Below the pieces are notes generated by a model, which worked only from the letters and a program-made list of their open reading frames with translations, ran no database searches and was not told the origin of the DNA. Shown here piece after piece: positions 1 through 10,870 of a stretch of DNA of 64,000 nt (within the stretch, counting starts at the first letter, position 1; each line of letters opens with the position of its first letter). The stretch is from Stenogyne calaminthoides (Eukaryota > Streptophyta > Magnoliopsida > Lamiales > Lamiaceae). The position numbers were made by a program, and so were the translations under genes. Where the stretch lies: the NCBI GenBank assembly GCA_037126765.1, contig JBBCBC010000012.1, forward strand, positions 1,426,001-1,490,000, given 5' to 3'.

Positions 1-307
1 ATAGTTATCCGGCTCCCTAGAAGCTTGCTCCTTCGAAAACTGCCAATTTAAAATTCAAACAAACCACTCATATAAGCCCAAACGCACAGCTCGAGTTTCG
101 AAAAAGGCAGAGAAAGCATGAATACAAATTAACCTTCTCGCCAGAGAGTGAGTCGGCGACGATTCGCGCGTGATCCCAACGAGTTGTGGACTTGGTGAGA
201 CGCTTCAGTAACAAGGCGCCACCGATTAACACCACAGACTTCAGCACTACTCCTCGGGCTTTGCTCCAACCGTTTGAGTCCGAACCCGAGCCCGAACCCG
301 AGCCCAT
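1..307 (-). CDS. CRL: CRUMPLED LEAF (CRL) / chromophore lyase-like, 5' part only
   Basis: Partial gene at the left edge. Exon 1 is 134-307 and exon 2 begins at 39 and runs off the window. The first exon encodes a Ser/Gly-rich N-terminus, then a hydrophobic stretch (VVLIGGALLLKRL) and the family block STTRWDHARIVADSLSGEK. After a GT donor at 132-133 and an AG acceptor at 40-41, exon 2 continues with FSKEQASREPDNY, the expected next block. CRL is a chloroplast outer-envelope protein needed for plastid division and normal cell differentiation in Arabidopsis; its CpeT/CpcT-like domain lies in the missing part. I chose the Met at 305-307 because the Arabidopsis protein starts at the equivalent Met-Gly. 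An in-frame Met 29 codons upstream (392-394) would add a polar leader and cannot be excluded. Identification rests on remembered family sequence. Confidence 0.8.
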
Positions 308-1808
308 GCTGAGTGTAGCTCCTCTACTCAATCCGCCAATTGTCCGTCCATCACCAATCTTCTGAGAAGCTGGAAAGGGATTTCGATTTTTCAATATTGG
401 TTCTAATTTTCGATAAAAACTGCAAACTTGTGGCTGGCGTTGTGAAGGCTTGGGTTTTGATTGTGGTCCAGGCCCACATTAAGAAATACTACTATAACTT
501 GCATATTTCGGTCCAATTGCTCTTTCTTGAATACCGATTTTTCAAGATAAAATTTTTATTTTTTTGCCCTCTTACTTGTAATTTGAAATGATAAAAAATT
601 ATTGTTATGTATAAAAATTATTATTGTTATACTAAAATTATTATTGTTATATACAAAAATTTTAATTGTTCAAAAAATAAAATATTTTCTAAACAATGAT
701 AATTTGTGTGCGTAATAATGATAATTTTTTTACATAACAATGATAAAAATCATTTATAAATTTGATTTATAGAATTGTTACTCTTTTCAAATGTCACTTT
801 TAATATGATGATAACAAGGTTTGTGTAGACTTATTAGTTCATCGCAGTGTTACTATTTTCAAATGTTACCTTTAACATGATGATAGTAAGATTCGTGCAT
901 CACTATTGATGTATTTATGTGTTTTGCTTTCAAATCTGGAGCTTTATACGTGGGTCACATATCCAAATTAGTAGTATAAAAGTAATATTATCTTCCTTCT
1001 ATTTTCGGTTGTTCAAATTAAAATGATACGAATTATAAAAAGATAGTCATTTATTAATATTAAAAGGAGTAAATTTGTTTTTAATTGATGATGAATTGGT
1101 CCTTTTTAAAGAATGAGATCAAAAGTAAATATTTTTGTGTGTAAATATTAGTGGTGTAAGACGTAATTTAAATTTATTTGTAAGACGTTTGTTTGAGAGG
1201 GCAAAATTATTTTTTTACCATTTATAGAATGAGAAAACTAAATAAGAACATTTATTTTTAGATTTTAAGCAATAGAAAACAAGACATAGTAAGTATATGG
1301 TACACCATATTCACATAAAATTTACTCCTTTTATTCCCTTCTAATTTAAACATTGCCCAAAAGGTCCGTCCTTTATTTAATAAAACAACTTATTTTCTAA
1401 TAAAAACCTCAATATTACATCATACTTATGTCATTACTTTTCTCATGCAAAAGTCGACTTTATCTCATTTATTTACACAAATATCATTACTTACCATTCA
1501 ACCTTCATCAAAAAATATTTTTTTCCTTTTTTATAATGGGGGGCTTTTCTATGAAACATTTCACCATGAAATATTAGATTAAATAGGAAGTCCGCGGATC
1601 ATGTATGTGTCGAACTGGGTCAAGCGAATTTTTCCTAAAAATTTGTGAAAAGACAAAATAGAAAAACTCATTCCCAATCTATGTTACTATAAAGAAAAGT
1701 ATGTGTTACTGTAAGAGCAATTATGTGTTACTAAATGATATTGTAAAAAAGATATTTTTACTAATTTAATTATGTAATATGGAGGTTTGAGTCTTTACTT
1801 AAAGCAGC
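308..1808. other. AT-rich intergenic region upstream of CRL
   Basis: This should hold the CRL promoter. No second coding exon is visible. The stretch 595-760 is built from repeated ATTATTGTTAT motifs and their complement (ACAATGATAA), so it could fold back. From about 1530 to 1800 there is sequence of a dispersed repeat (GGTCAAGCG...TTTTTCCTAAAAA, TGTGTTACTGTAAGAG) that resembles DNA near 36750-36900 on the opposite strand. Confidence 0.5.
777..892. repeat. imperfect direct repeat pair, about 46 bp
   Basis: Bases 777-822 and 847-892 are two diverged copies of one unit containing TGTTACT, TTTTCAAATGT, then ACTTTTAATATGATGATA in the first copy or CCTTTAACATGATGATA in the second. The copies differ by scattered substitutions, which suggests an old local duplication. 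Confidence 0.6.
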
Positions 1809-2373
1809 TAGGGATGCTCACGGTTCCGGAACCGCCGGTTCCGATTCCGAATCGGCGGTTCCAAAATTTTTGAGGGTGGAACCGGAACCGAACTGTGGCC
1901 AAGGCGGTTTCGGTTCCGGTTCCGGCGGTTCCTCCCCCCTTTTTTTTTTAAAGTTTTTAAATTTTTGGATCTAAAATTTGAAGAAATGTACATGTAGATG
2001 ACAAATTATTGTTATGGGAATTTAAATGGAAGATTACAATAGTTAAAAATACATAATTTTATAATTAGATAATTATAAATACATGATAATTGTCTAATTG
2101 ATACATCATCAAATAATTCTACATTAGAACAATATTAAAATGCAACAATAGTAAATTAGTAAAACTAGTAGAAGGCTAGTAGTACACTATAAATTATTAT
2201 AGTCATTGGATTGAGTTGAAGGAGATCTAAACCATTGAAATTTAAAAAAAAAAAAAAAACATGAGAACCGGCGGTTCGCGGTTCTAGAAATGATGGAACC
2301 GGAACCGAACCGTGTATTTTACGGTTTCGGTTCGGTTCGAACAGCCGGTTCCGGTTTTTTTTTAGCATGCCTA
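1809..2373. mobile_element. hAT-type non-autonomous element (MITE) with 8-bp target duplication
   Basis: The element begins TAGGGATGCTCACGG and ends GCATGCCTA; read inward, both ends match TAGG(g/c)ATGCT. It is flanked on both sides by the identical 8-mer AAAGCAGC (1801-1808 and 2374-2381), the target-site length of the hAT superfamily. The subterminal regions are rich in GGTTCCGG/CCGGAACC motifs in both orientations (1821-1935 and 2270-2352), typical of transposase-binding arrays. The 565 bp hold no transposase; the ORFs across the GGTTCC repeats are simple Asn/Arg-rich artefacts. Confidence 0.9.
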
Positions 2374-2736
2374 AAAGCAGCTGTCATAGGCCAGAAGGAA
2401 AAATAAATAAAAAATATTGGAAAAAACATTTGAAAACAAAGGGAGTGTTGTTTTGATCATATAGTAATATATATTTATCTTTACAGTAACACATTTGTGT
2501 GTGATATAATAAAATAAATTTTAATACTTTACAGATAAATATGTGTGCTGAAAAAATAAGTATATGTTATTTGTTCTTACAATAACACATACATATACTC
2601 ACAGTAACACATATTTATCCTAATGTTGTGGGTGTGAAAAATGTTGGGCTATGGTGAGTAGGTGACAGACAGGCGCCGATGACATATTGCGGCGGACGAC
2701 GATGAGGCGAACTAAAGAAAAAGAGAATAAGATTTA

Positions 2737-3025
2737 GGCTCCATTTGGATGGATATATTTGAAATCCATAGATTTCACGTACAAATCATCACTCTCAAAT
2801 GGATTTACAAATACGTAGATTTGAGAGTCTAGTTTAAAATTGAAGGATTTCAAATCCTCATCAAAATCTAGTCATTTTAAATCTCTTCATCTCTACCCCT
2901 TCCTTCCCTCTCCCCCCTTCACTCTCTTCCTAAACCCTCAAATCTAAATATTTGAAAATCCATTGGAGAGTGACGATTTGTGTGTGAAATTCATGAATTT
3001 CAAATTCATCCATCCAAATGGATCC
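2737..3025. mobile_element. Harbinger/Tourist-like MITE, copy 1
   Basis: Terminal inverted repeats GGCTCCATTTGGATGGA and, reversed, GGATCCATTTGGATGGATGA bound 289 bp with no coding capacity. The flanks are TTA on the left and TAA on the right, consistent with the 3-bp TWA target of PIF/Harbinger elements. A second copy of the family with TTA on both sides is at 21755-22049. Superfamily assignment is inferred from ends and target size. Confidence 0.75.
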
Positions 3026-3299
3026 TAAGTGTATTTATTGAAAGGCATAATGGGTAGTACATAATTTGTGTGGGTGTATTTCCTAATGTTGTGGGTGTGA
3101 ATAAATGTTGAGCCCAATTAGACCATTTGACAAACAATAGACAGCCGGGCGGCCCGGGCCCATGTAAGTTTCTACACATTACAGGCATATGAAGGCCCAA
3201 GTTATTAGCATATCTTCTTTAGGAAATACGCCATTTAGATAACTTGGATTAGAATTTAGAGCACCCCACTGCAATTCCCGAACTACATCTCCTCCCTCT

Positions 3300-3990
3300 T
3301 AATCCTTCGCTGAATCGCGTACGCTCATACACCACCACAGAAGTTACTGAAATTTCCCAGCAACCTCCGCCGCAGCTGCCGGCCACCACTCCGCAACCTC
3401 AACCACCGCGCCGCATATAAATTAGGACACATCCGCCGGTGGTTGGTACGGTCGCTTCTTCATAGTTGAAACTTTATACAGGTAAATAAATAGTTCTCTC
3501 AATGTTGTGAAACAGGATAATATGGTATATTATATTGTAATTCTGATATAAATTTTATTGTTCAAGAATTGTCAGTTCATAACAATCCATAGTTTAGGTC
3601 GATATTGGTTCATAAAGTGCAACTGAGAGAACGAAATTGTGAAAATATTCGTGTAGGTTTAGCTCATCTGAAATATCTTTGTATTTCTTTTTAGCAATTG
3701 GAAATGTCAGTATTATTAACTGTGGAAAGAACTCTTTTCCGAGCTAAATAACACCAGGACAATTTATCTGTTGATTTTTACATCCTCACTTTTATGATAC
3801 AATTTATTAACATGGATTAGTGTTCCATTGTTTTTCATTTTTCAGATTTTGTAGGTTTTCATAGTTGACAGAGTTTAAAGACATTTTCCAAGATGCAGAA
3901 CGATGAAGGTCAGAACATGGATCTGTACATTCCGCGAAAATGGTATAAGCATATTTTTGTACTATTAATTTGGATTTATGTTTGTTAAGG
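3300..3990 (+). pseudogene. RPS21: 40S ribosomal protein eS21 (RPS21) 5' fragment
   Basis: The coding exon 3893-3942 reads MQNDEGQNMDLYIPRK plus two bases of the next codon, followed by a GT donor at 3943. This is the conserved N-terminus of eukaryotic ribosomal protein eS21, a small-subunit protein of about 82 residues. Upstream there is a 5'-leader-like exon ending near 3480 (CAG|GTAAAT) and an intron. Downstream no second exon appears: after about 3980 the sequence leaves the eS21 gene. The segment 3440-3990 matches, in inverted orientation, the decayed copy at 9489-10620. I infer a truncated duplicate, because exon 1 is intact but the rest is absent. Confidence 0.75.
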
Positions 3991-4243
3991 ATATACTTAT
4001 AGTGACAAATTATTGACTTTCTAGTGTGACTCGAGGCACTCCTATTGATGATGTTGTGAAATGCATTTTTTGCATTCATCATATTTGGAGGGTCTGAAGC
4101 AATTCTAGAGAGCCAATATGAGTAATTATTGTTATGTTTGCCTAATAGTTTGAGGTTGTATTTGAAACAGGATAATATGATCGATTATTATATTGTAATT
4201 CTGATATAGAATTTTATTGTTCAAGAATTTATCAGTTCATAAC
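3507..4243. repeat. direct repeat of eS21 intron-1 segment
   Basis: Bases 3507-3581 and 4168-4243 are near-identical (AAACAGGATAATATG, then TATATTGTAATTCTGATATA, then TTCATAACAA). A third, inverted copy lies near 10500-10560 in the minus-strand eS21 pseudogene. The right copy ends a few bases before the PRA1 gene. Confidence 0.75.
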
Positions 4244-4308
4244 AAGGCATGTCAAGGATAAAATTTGGTGTCGTCTCTGCAAAGCACCACAGATCAAACA
4301 AGAAAGAA

Positions 4309-6637
4309 ATGGCATTCAACCCTAACCCACTATCTCTAAGCGTACCTGAGCCCGCATTTGAATCGTGGCTCCGCGATTCTGGCTACCTTGAAATACTCGA
4401 CCAGCGGACCACGGACCTCCACAGCCTCCCAGCCGCCGCCACAGGGCAAGGCGTTACCGACTCCGCGATTAATTCGAACGGATTATTGCTTGTCTGGCGG
4501 CTCTTTTACCGAATCTGGACTCTACTATCGCTCCTGAGCTTCAGCCCTTTCTCGAAGCTTGCCGCCGCAGACTTTTCCGGTGACACACCGCCTTGGACAA
4601 TAGCATTCTTTGGGTCTTTGGAATCATACTCGTTCCCCTCTTCTCCCTCTCAGGCTCGCCTCCGAGTCCATGAGAATGTCAAACGTTTTGCTCGCAATTA
4701 CGCCACACTCTCCGTCCTCTTTTTTGCTTGTTCTCTGTAATTAATTACTTCTCTCGTTATTTGTATATATCTTCTGTGTGTTTCTTCTAGTTTTTAATGC
4801 TTCAAGTGTATATTTGGTGTGGTAAAAAGTATTTTGTTCTTCTTTAGGAGATAGAAATTATGAGGGGCGTGTGTTTCGTATTTGTGCCTATTTTCTTTGG
4901 TTGTCTTTTGTCTGATGAACTATAAAGTAGATACGACTCAGGAGGTGATGTTTCTGTGCATTTTGGTGGATTGTTTATATTGGTTTTGTGATTTCTTGCT
5001 TGATGATGGCAGGTATCAGCTGCCAATAGCTCTTTTTGGTCTTATTTCATGCTTGGCTCTTTGGGATGTATTCAAGTTGAGTGGTGATCGGTGGGGGTTG
5101 GACAGATATCCTTTATCTAGACAAATTTTGATCCGTATCGCTCAATGTGGTGAGTTTCTTATCATCTGATAGATTTCATTTCCTCTGGCTCTGATACTTT
5201 ATTTTGTCATGATTGGGGATTGCGTATGCGAAATGCTATGTTATCTATGAATCTTTAGTGTTAATTGAGGAGTTGGACACATCTTCTGAATTAGGGATCC
5301 CAATAGTTCTGAAGGACAATGTTTTCATGGACATAACAACCTAGTGTGTTACACAACACTAGCATATCCTAACAATTAGACTTTCACTGGTTGCCTTTTC
5401 TTTAGTATAATGAGGCAGATGGTGGTTCTAAGTACTGAAAAAGGCCATAAAACTCGAGAGAAGGAAAATGAAAAGGCATAGATTTTTTGTTTTTATTCAC
5501 AAATTCTGCTTTTGCCAAGTACAAACTTATTGATAACTTGTTTATGATTGTCGGAGCATCATAGTTTAGTTATTCTGGTAAGGTGGAATGGGGAGCCTTC
5601 TTTATGTTAAATAGGTGGGGGTGGAGGTCGGATGTAGGTTTAAATCATCTTCATGTATGCACTACTTGAACGATAAATTTCTTAAATGATAATTTGACAT
5701 GGAAAACCTTGTGAACCAAGATAACAGATTTGAATATTTCCAGAGCATGGATCTCTTCTTCCTAACAACTCTACTTATATGGTATTCACCGTCGCTGTAA
5801 CATACATCCTTCGAAGGACCAGTTCTGTCGAGTGATGTTTGATTTGGGTTGATAGTGGATTCTGAAAACTGGTTTTCAAAATCAGGGTAAATAATTGTTA
5901 TGTGTGTTTTTTTTGTTTAAAGTAGAGTGAGATTTAACTTTTTGTCAAATCAATGTGCAAAAGCGAATGATGTTGTATTATTATATTGTTGTTGCCTGTT
6001 GGGTATGATTGGATTTGGATGATTTGTGTTATGATTAAATATATTAAAGTGTAAGGAGACATATTTGATTGTATTGGAAAGTGTGGTAGTAAGTTTATAG
6101 GTGTTGTAGTGGTGGTTTAAAAAAAAAAGAAGCTAAACTTGATTTTAAATCCCCAACTAAAACCGATTTTGAAATCCCAAATCAAATATTGTCGGATTTT
6201 TCTGCTTGGCTTTGTTCGATAAATTTCTTAGGACTCTTCTTCTTGCTCTATTCCACTGTGCTTTAAGGGCCTCATATCGGTTACTTGTTAGTGTTACTCT
6301 CATCTTCATCCTGAACAGCATCCATGTTTCTTGCGCCTAGAAAATTGACAAGCTTCACTTCCTGCAGTGGCTCTTGTAGTTCTGTTTGTTTCGAATATAG
6401 CGCTGGCCGTCGGATATGCTCTAGGCGTCAGTTATGCAGGTTTTGGCATTCCACTTTATTACTATTGCAAGCTCTTGTTCAAGTGTTTTGACATGAAATT
6501 ATTAATGATTTTTTATATTTTGTGCAGTAATGATTCTACACGCCTCAATTAGAAAGTTGACACCCCCTGCAAATCAATCTGCTTTAAGAGGTGGCAAGAC
6601 TGTTACTGCTACAAGACCAGGGTTTGCATCTGATTGA
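4309..6637 (+). CDS. PRA1H: PRA1 family protein H (prenylated Rab acceptor)
   Basis: Four exons, 4309-4736, 5013-5149, 6368-6439 and 6528-6637, join in frame with GT-AG borders to give 248 residues. The N-terminus carries the subfamily-H block NPLSLSVPEPAFESWLRDSG. The middle has FSGDTPPWTIAFFG and RLRVHENVKRFARNYA, and exons 2-3 supply the paired hydrophobic segments (LPIALFGLISCLALW and VALVVLFVSNIALAVGYAL). The C-terminus reads VMILHASIRKLTPP. PRA1 proteins are small ER/Golgi membrane proteins that bind prenylated Rab GTPases and aid vesicle traffic. I take Met at 4309 as the start because homologues begin there; an in-frame ATG at 4249 would add 20 residues encoded by sequence next to the eS21 repeat. 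The 1.2 kb intron 2 contains a dispersed repeat near 5850-6000 also seen at 58580-58740. Confidence 0.9.
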
Positions 6638-6670
6638 TGCTAAGAACAAAATTGGGACACTATTATAATC

Positions 6671-6785
6671 AACCTTCCGCAGTGAATCGGCCCCCGCTAG
6701 TGGACGGTGGGTTCTGATCCCCCGGACTAATCGGTCCTTGGACTGGATACCGAGTTATAAAAAAAAAAACCTTCCGCAGTGAATC
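6671..6785 (+). mobile_element. 5'-truncated SINE with 18-bp target duplication
   Basis: A 79-bp insert (6689-6767) ending in a run of A is flanked by the same 18-mer AACCTTCCGCAGTGAATC at 6671-6688 and 6768-6785. The insert contains GGTTCTGATCC, close to the polymerase III B-box consensus GGTTCGANTCC, and the tail GGATACCGAGTTATAAAAA. A long duplication plus an A-tail is the signature of LINE-machinery retroposition, so this is a SINE fragment about 35 bp after the PRA1 stop codon. A shorter fragment with the same tail is at 23161-23188. Confidence 0.85.
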
Positions 6786-6885
6786 CCTCATTCAGATTGT
6801 TAAAATGTGATCAACAGTGCACACTAGCAATAGATTTTCCTTCCTATTCTCTGTGAAAAGTTGTAATCAAATTTTGTAATATGTA

Positions 6886-7148
6886 CTCCCTCCTCCGTCC
6901 CATTGTAATTGTCTCATTTCTTTTGGTTGAATGATTTAAGGAATAATATTAAAATATTAGTTGGTGGACCTTTTTACTTTTTGTGGATGAAAAGTGATGA
7001 GCATTATATTAAATGGTGGACCTTTTTGTTTTATTATGCATAAAAATATATGGTAGTTGAGAGTTATTTTTTTTATTTATGGAATGAGAAAGTTATAGTG
7101 AGATGTTCATAAAAGAAAAGCGAGACAATTACAATGGGATGGAGGAAA
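6886..7148. mobile_element. Stowaway MITE (Tc1/mariner type)
   Basis: The left end CTCCCTCCTCCGTCCCATTG and the right end, read inward as TTTCCTCCATCCCATTGTAA, form long inverted repeats. A TA dinucleotide flanks each side (6884-6885 and 7149-7150). This is the classic Stowaway signature. The 263 bp are non-coding. Confidence 0.9.
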
Positions 7149-7228
7149 TATTATTTATGGATATAATAAGATTTATTCTATTGTCATGCACATAAATATT
7201 GCTTGTTGAGAACAAATACATAATATTT

Positions 7229-7376
7229 GCGTCCACTTCTTATTTGAATACTAGTTTGATTTTTTAAATCCACTTCTTATTTGAATACTAGTTTGATTTT
7301 TTAAATCACATGAATAAAAATGTCCACTTCTTATTTGAATACTAGTTTGATTTTTTAAATCACATGAATAAAAATG
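7229..7376. repeat. three tandem copies of a 37-57 bp unit
   Basis: The string TCCACTTCTTATTTGAATAC followed by TAGTTTGATTTTTTAAAT occurs three times in a row. The second and third copies also share the extension CACATGAATAAAAATG, so the unit grew from 37 to 57 bp. The near-identity of the copies suggests a recent expansion. Confidence 0.85.
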
Positions 7377-8474
7377 ACATAACGTTTAAAAAAATATTTT
7401 AAAATATTAATTAAAATGTATTAATAGAAAAATAAAAGTAAATGAATTATAATATAAAATATTTTGTTACATAAAATAAATTAAGATGTACATAAGAGCA
7501 ATAATAAAATAAAATTAATCATTAAAAAATTAATAATTAAATATAATTCACATTAACATAAAATACATTTAGATTGAATATTTTACTTATATTAAATTAA
7601 GTCAAAATAAAAATTAACTAAACAAAAATAAATGAAGTGTATAATAAAGTTAAATAAATAAAATATAAAATAATAAATATTAATTACACATTTTATAACA
7701 TTCACACATACTTTAATATATAAATAATTAGAAAATAATTATATTGTGACATGTCATCATTATCTATAAATCAAATTCATTATTTACTTTTTACATAATT
7801 CTCATTTCTTAATTAGATGATACATCATCGAAATTCACAATAATGCGACACATAAGAAGTGGAAATTTCATATTAGTTTGTTGAGGGTTGTTTTCAAAAT
7901 CGGTGTATGATAAAATTAAAAAAATATATATATAAAATAAAGGTTAATACAAAGAAGTTAATGCTCAATAAAATAAATATTTAAGATATTTAAAAATTTA
8001 TAGATTAACTTTGTTTTTAAATAACATAAATATAATCTAAGACGTGCATGGTTCAAACTTTAGTTATTGCAATTTTTTTATTAAAGTACATATTAAAATG
8101 ACACATGGATGCCATATATTACTATAAACCAATAAAAAAAATAACACATCAATACAACAAAATGTAACCTCTCATCTAAATTAATCTCAAGATGACACAT
8201 CATCCAAATTAACCACAAGATGATACATCATAAAAAAAAAAAAAACTCTCTATTAGTATATAGAGGGAATATAGAGGGATTTGCTCAAAAGATTCTTTCT
8301 TTACTTAATTGAACATTTTCTTAAATAATAATTAAATAACTTTATTTATTTTTAATAATAAAGATTATATGAAAAATCAGAAGGAACTGCATTTTATTAT
8401 AAGAGCTTCTGTGAGTATCAAAATCTTTATAGCACCGTTCGTGCATCATTTTGTTTAAAGCCGATTAAGTCCAA
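7377..8474. other. very AT-rich intergenic stretch
   Basis: I see no exon in this region. It is dominated by A/T runs with scattered copies of GATGATACATCATC-like motifs (7815, 8192, 8220) that also occur near 2098. It looks like old transposon debris or a matrix-attachment-like AT block; no ends can be defined. Confidence 0.5.
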
Positions 8475-8620
8475 TGAGACACATTTGCGTGAGACGGTCT
8501 CATGGTGAGAATGGACATGTTGGGCATGACGCATTAATACTTTGGAAAGTATGGGTGTTGATTGTGTTAGTTTGTATCCAGTGTTTTATATGAGACCGTC
8601 TCATACGAGTTTTTGTCTCA
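8475..8620. mobile_element. TGAGACGGTCTCA-family MITE, copy 1
   Basis: The ends TGAGACACATTTGCGTGAGA and, reversed, TGAGACAAAAACTCGTATGA lead into the palindrome GAGACGGTCTCA on the left and GAGACCGTCTCA on the right. Length is about 146 bp. Copies or remnants recur at 16097-16142, 19977-20121 and 35605-35751. No coding potential; superfamily unresolved. Confidence 0.75.
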
Positions 8621-9488
8621 CTTCTTTCAAATTGCTCTGTGTATTTAACAGTGGCATGTTAACCAGAAATACTGTACATAAATGTTCGATCCAGTTTCAA
8701 AATGAATGAAATTCTTAATCACAGTTGTATGAATTGATTTTGAATTTTGCGTTTTGAAAAAGAAGTTTAAATTTTTGATCATGTTAATTGTTATTGCTCA
8801 ACTCTATATAACCATTTTGATTCCTTCTATACTCTAAAGCATGATTTTTAAATAGTTAATTGTTTCATTATAAAATTTTACTTATTTTACTATAAAAAGA
8901 TAGATTCAAATGAGCTGCACAATAAAATTGTGTGCTGCTTGTAACTTGTAAGCAGGATTAATAAAAATCAAAATTAACTCGTACAATATGCAGTTATGCA
9001 GAAAATGACAATGGTAATTTTATATTGAATTTTTATGGACCCCTATTTATATTGACCTTTAACGGATGTTTGGAAACAATACTCACAGTTTATAAACTCA
9101 GATGTTAACTGTGAGAAACAGCTTAAAAAATAAGTGATTAAAGAGCTGCAAAAATGCTAATACAATTGTTTTAGTAAAATTGATACTAAGAAATTAACCG
9201 AGGTGAATCAAATTAGATTCTAATAATTAACAAACAACATTGCACTTTTTGCAATCTTTTCAAACCTCATAAGCATATAAATACCATTAAACAAAACGAA
9301 AGAAAAACTCTAATTAAAAAGACATAAACCCAAGACAAAAGGATATATATCAAGAGGGCCAAAACTGATTAATAGAATCAACATTCAAATAGTCTACATA
9401 TGGCACAGTAATAATTGTCTAATACAGAACCATAAAACGTAAGAAGCCAAAAAATTTGCATGATTTGAGCTCGTACCATAACATCATC
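8621..9488. other. AT-rich intergenic region
   Basis: No exon or defined element is visible. It lies between a MITE and the 3' end of the minus-strand eS21 pseudogene and may include that gene's former 3' UTR. Confidence 0.4.
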
Positions 9489-10620
9489 CTATTGTTGACG
9501 GACCTCAACTTTCTTCTTCTGCCAGAGGCGATCCACAGCACTGTCAGCATCACCCTGGAGAGTGACAATATTTTTTAGTTCACAAGATACAAGAAGAAAT
9601 TCTTGATTTTAAATTTTTAATAGAGGCAAGAATGTATTGATTAAAACAATTTTACTTAAACAAGTTCTATATTTGTTTCTGAAAAATTAAGAGTACAAAG
9701 TTAATTTTGATTATAAACTCCATAGCGTAGATTTACCAGCTCCAACAGATAGTTAAAGGTCTTTTAACTGGACTATCTTCATTCATTTAGTGACACGTTT
9801 GTGTTGATCATGTCAATAAGCAAAACTAATCATATTCCGAAAGGAAAAAAAAAAGAGCAACTTGTGATGACAAAATGATCCATGAAGCTCAAAATGATAG
9901 TTAACAAAAAATAGCATTAATTAAAAATGAATCCTTTCTAGCAACAATTAAAGGAAAAAAAAAAAGCTCTCCGGTATAAACGCCCCTCTCGTCCAAATGC
10001 CCCAAGTTGATCTGCATGACAAAACTATTGATCCAATACAATTTAAAACATTAGAAACATAACAAAAATACAAATAAATACATATAAGTATATCCTTAAA
10101 AAAAATAAATCCATATAAATACAATATAAAAAGATGAATGTTTTGCCCTTCAATCTTGGAGAATTTTAAAATTATGTCAAAACATACAGAACCGCAGCAT
10201 AAATACTCTTGCATTATAAATTATGAACCAAAAAATACTAGGAAAATTCAAAAAATTGGAAAAAAGCAATGAAACAATAATTCATGTTGAAAATTTAAAA
10301 GTGAAGGACCTAAAATGCAGGGTAAAAATCAAATTATATAGCTCAAAAAGGAGTACGTTCCACGGTTAATAATTCAGACATTTCCAATCACTAACAGATA
10401 TGCAAAAATATATCAGATTAGCTCTGCGTACACGAACATTTCACAATTTCGTTCTTTTAGTTGCAATTTTTATGAACCAAAATCGACCTAAACTGATGAA
10501 TTCTTAAAAATAAAATCTATATCAGAATTACAATATAATAATCGATCATATCATCCAATTTCGATATATTGAGAGAATTATTTACCTCTGCGAAGAAGCG
10601 ACGGCAATCACCGGAATGCA
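9489..10620 (-). pseudogene. RPS21: 40S ribosomal protein eS21 (RPS21), decayed copy
   Basis: The last exon 9489-9554 is preserved: after an AG acceptor it encodes GDADSAVDRLWQKKKVEVRQQ and a stop, the conserved eS21 C-terminus. A middle exon, about 9967-10011, encodes INLGHLDERGVYTGE after a CAG acceptor but then runs into T-rich sequence. The pieces expected for the central residues (the segment after the N-terminus and the FTTFAL region) are missing. The first coding exon near 10120-10160 can be aligned to the intact exon at 3893 but has lost its ATG and about ten bases. The upstream leader and intron match 3440-3990 in reverse orientation. The gene cannot encode eS21. Confidence 0.75.
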
Positions 10621-10870
10621 GGAAGACGAAACCCTTAACCCTAATAACTTCCAAACTTATAAAAAAATGGGCCTTGGCATGTTTCCCAAATTCATATACT
10701 ACAATTTGGGCTCAACATTTAAGGACCAGGCCCAAACTATATTGAATTGAGATTCTGGTTAACATTTAAGAGGACTATTATCAGGCAACATTTAAAAAAA
10801 AATTGAATCTAAATTAAAATTATGAAATGTGTCATGAGAAAATTCAAAATTAACTTATAAATTTAAAGAG

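Noticed and set aside
1808..2368. Minus-strand ORFs rich in Asn/Arg (for example GRNRRNRNRNRLG)
   Set aside because: They are translations of the GGTTCC repeat arrays inside the hAT MITE, not proteins.
4882..5169. 95-residue ORF beginning at 4882 as a separate gene
   Set aside because: Only the part from 5013 is coding; it is exon 2 of the PRA1 gene read through from intron 1.
6689..6767. tRNA gene suggested by the B-box-like GGTTCTGATCC
   Set aside because: No A box, no cloverleaf and no acceptor stem; the target duplications and A-tail show a SINE fragment.
9948..10214. 88-residue hydrophobic minus-strand ORF
   Set aside because: It runs through the intron and degraded exon 1 of the eS21 pseudogene; the hydrophobic residues come from AT-rich sequence.
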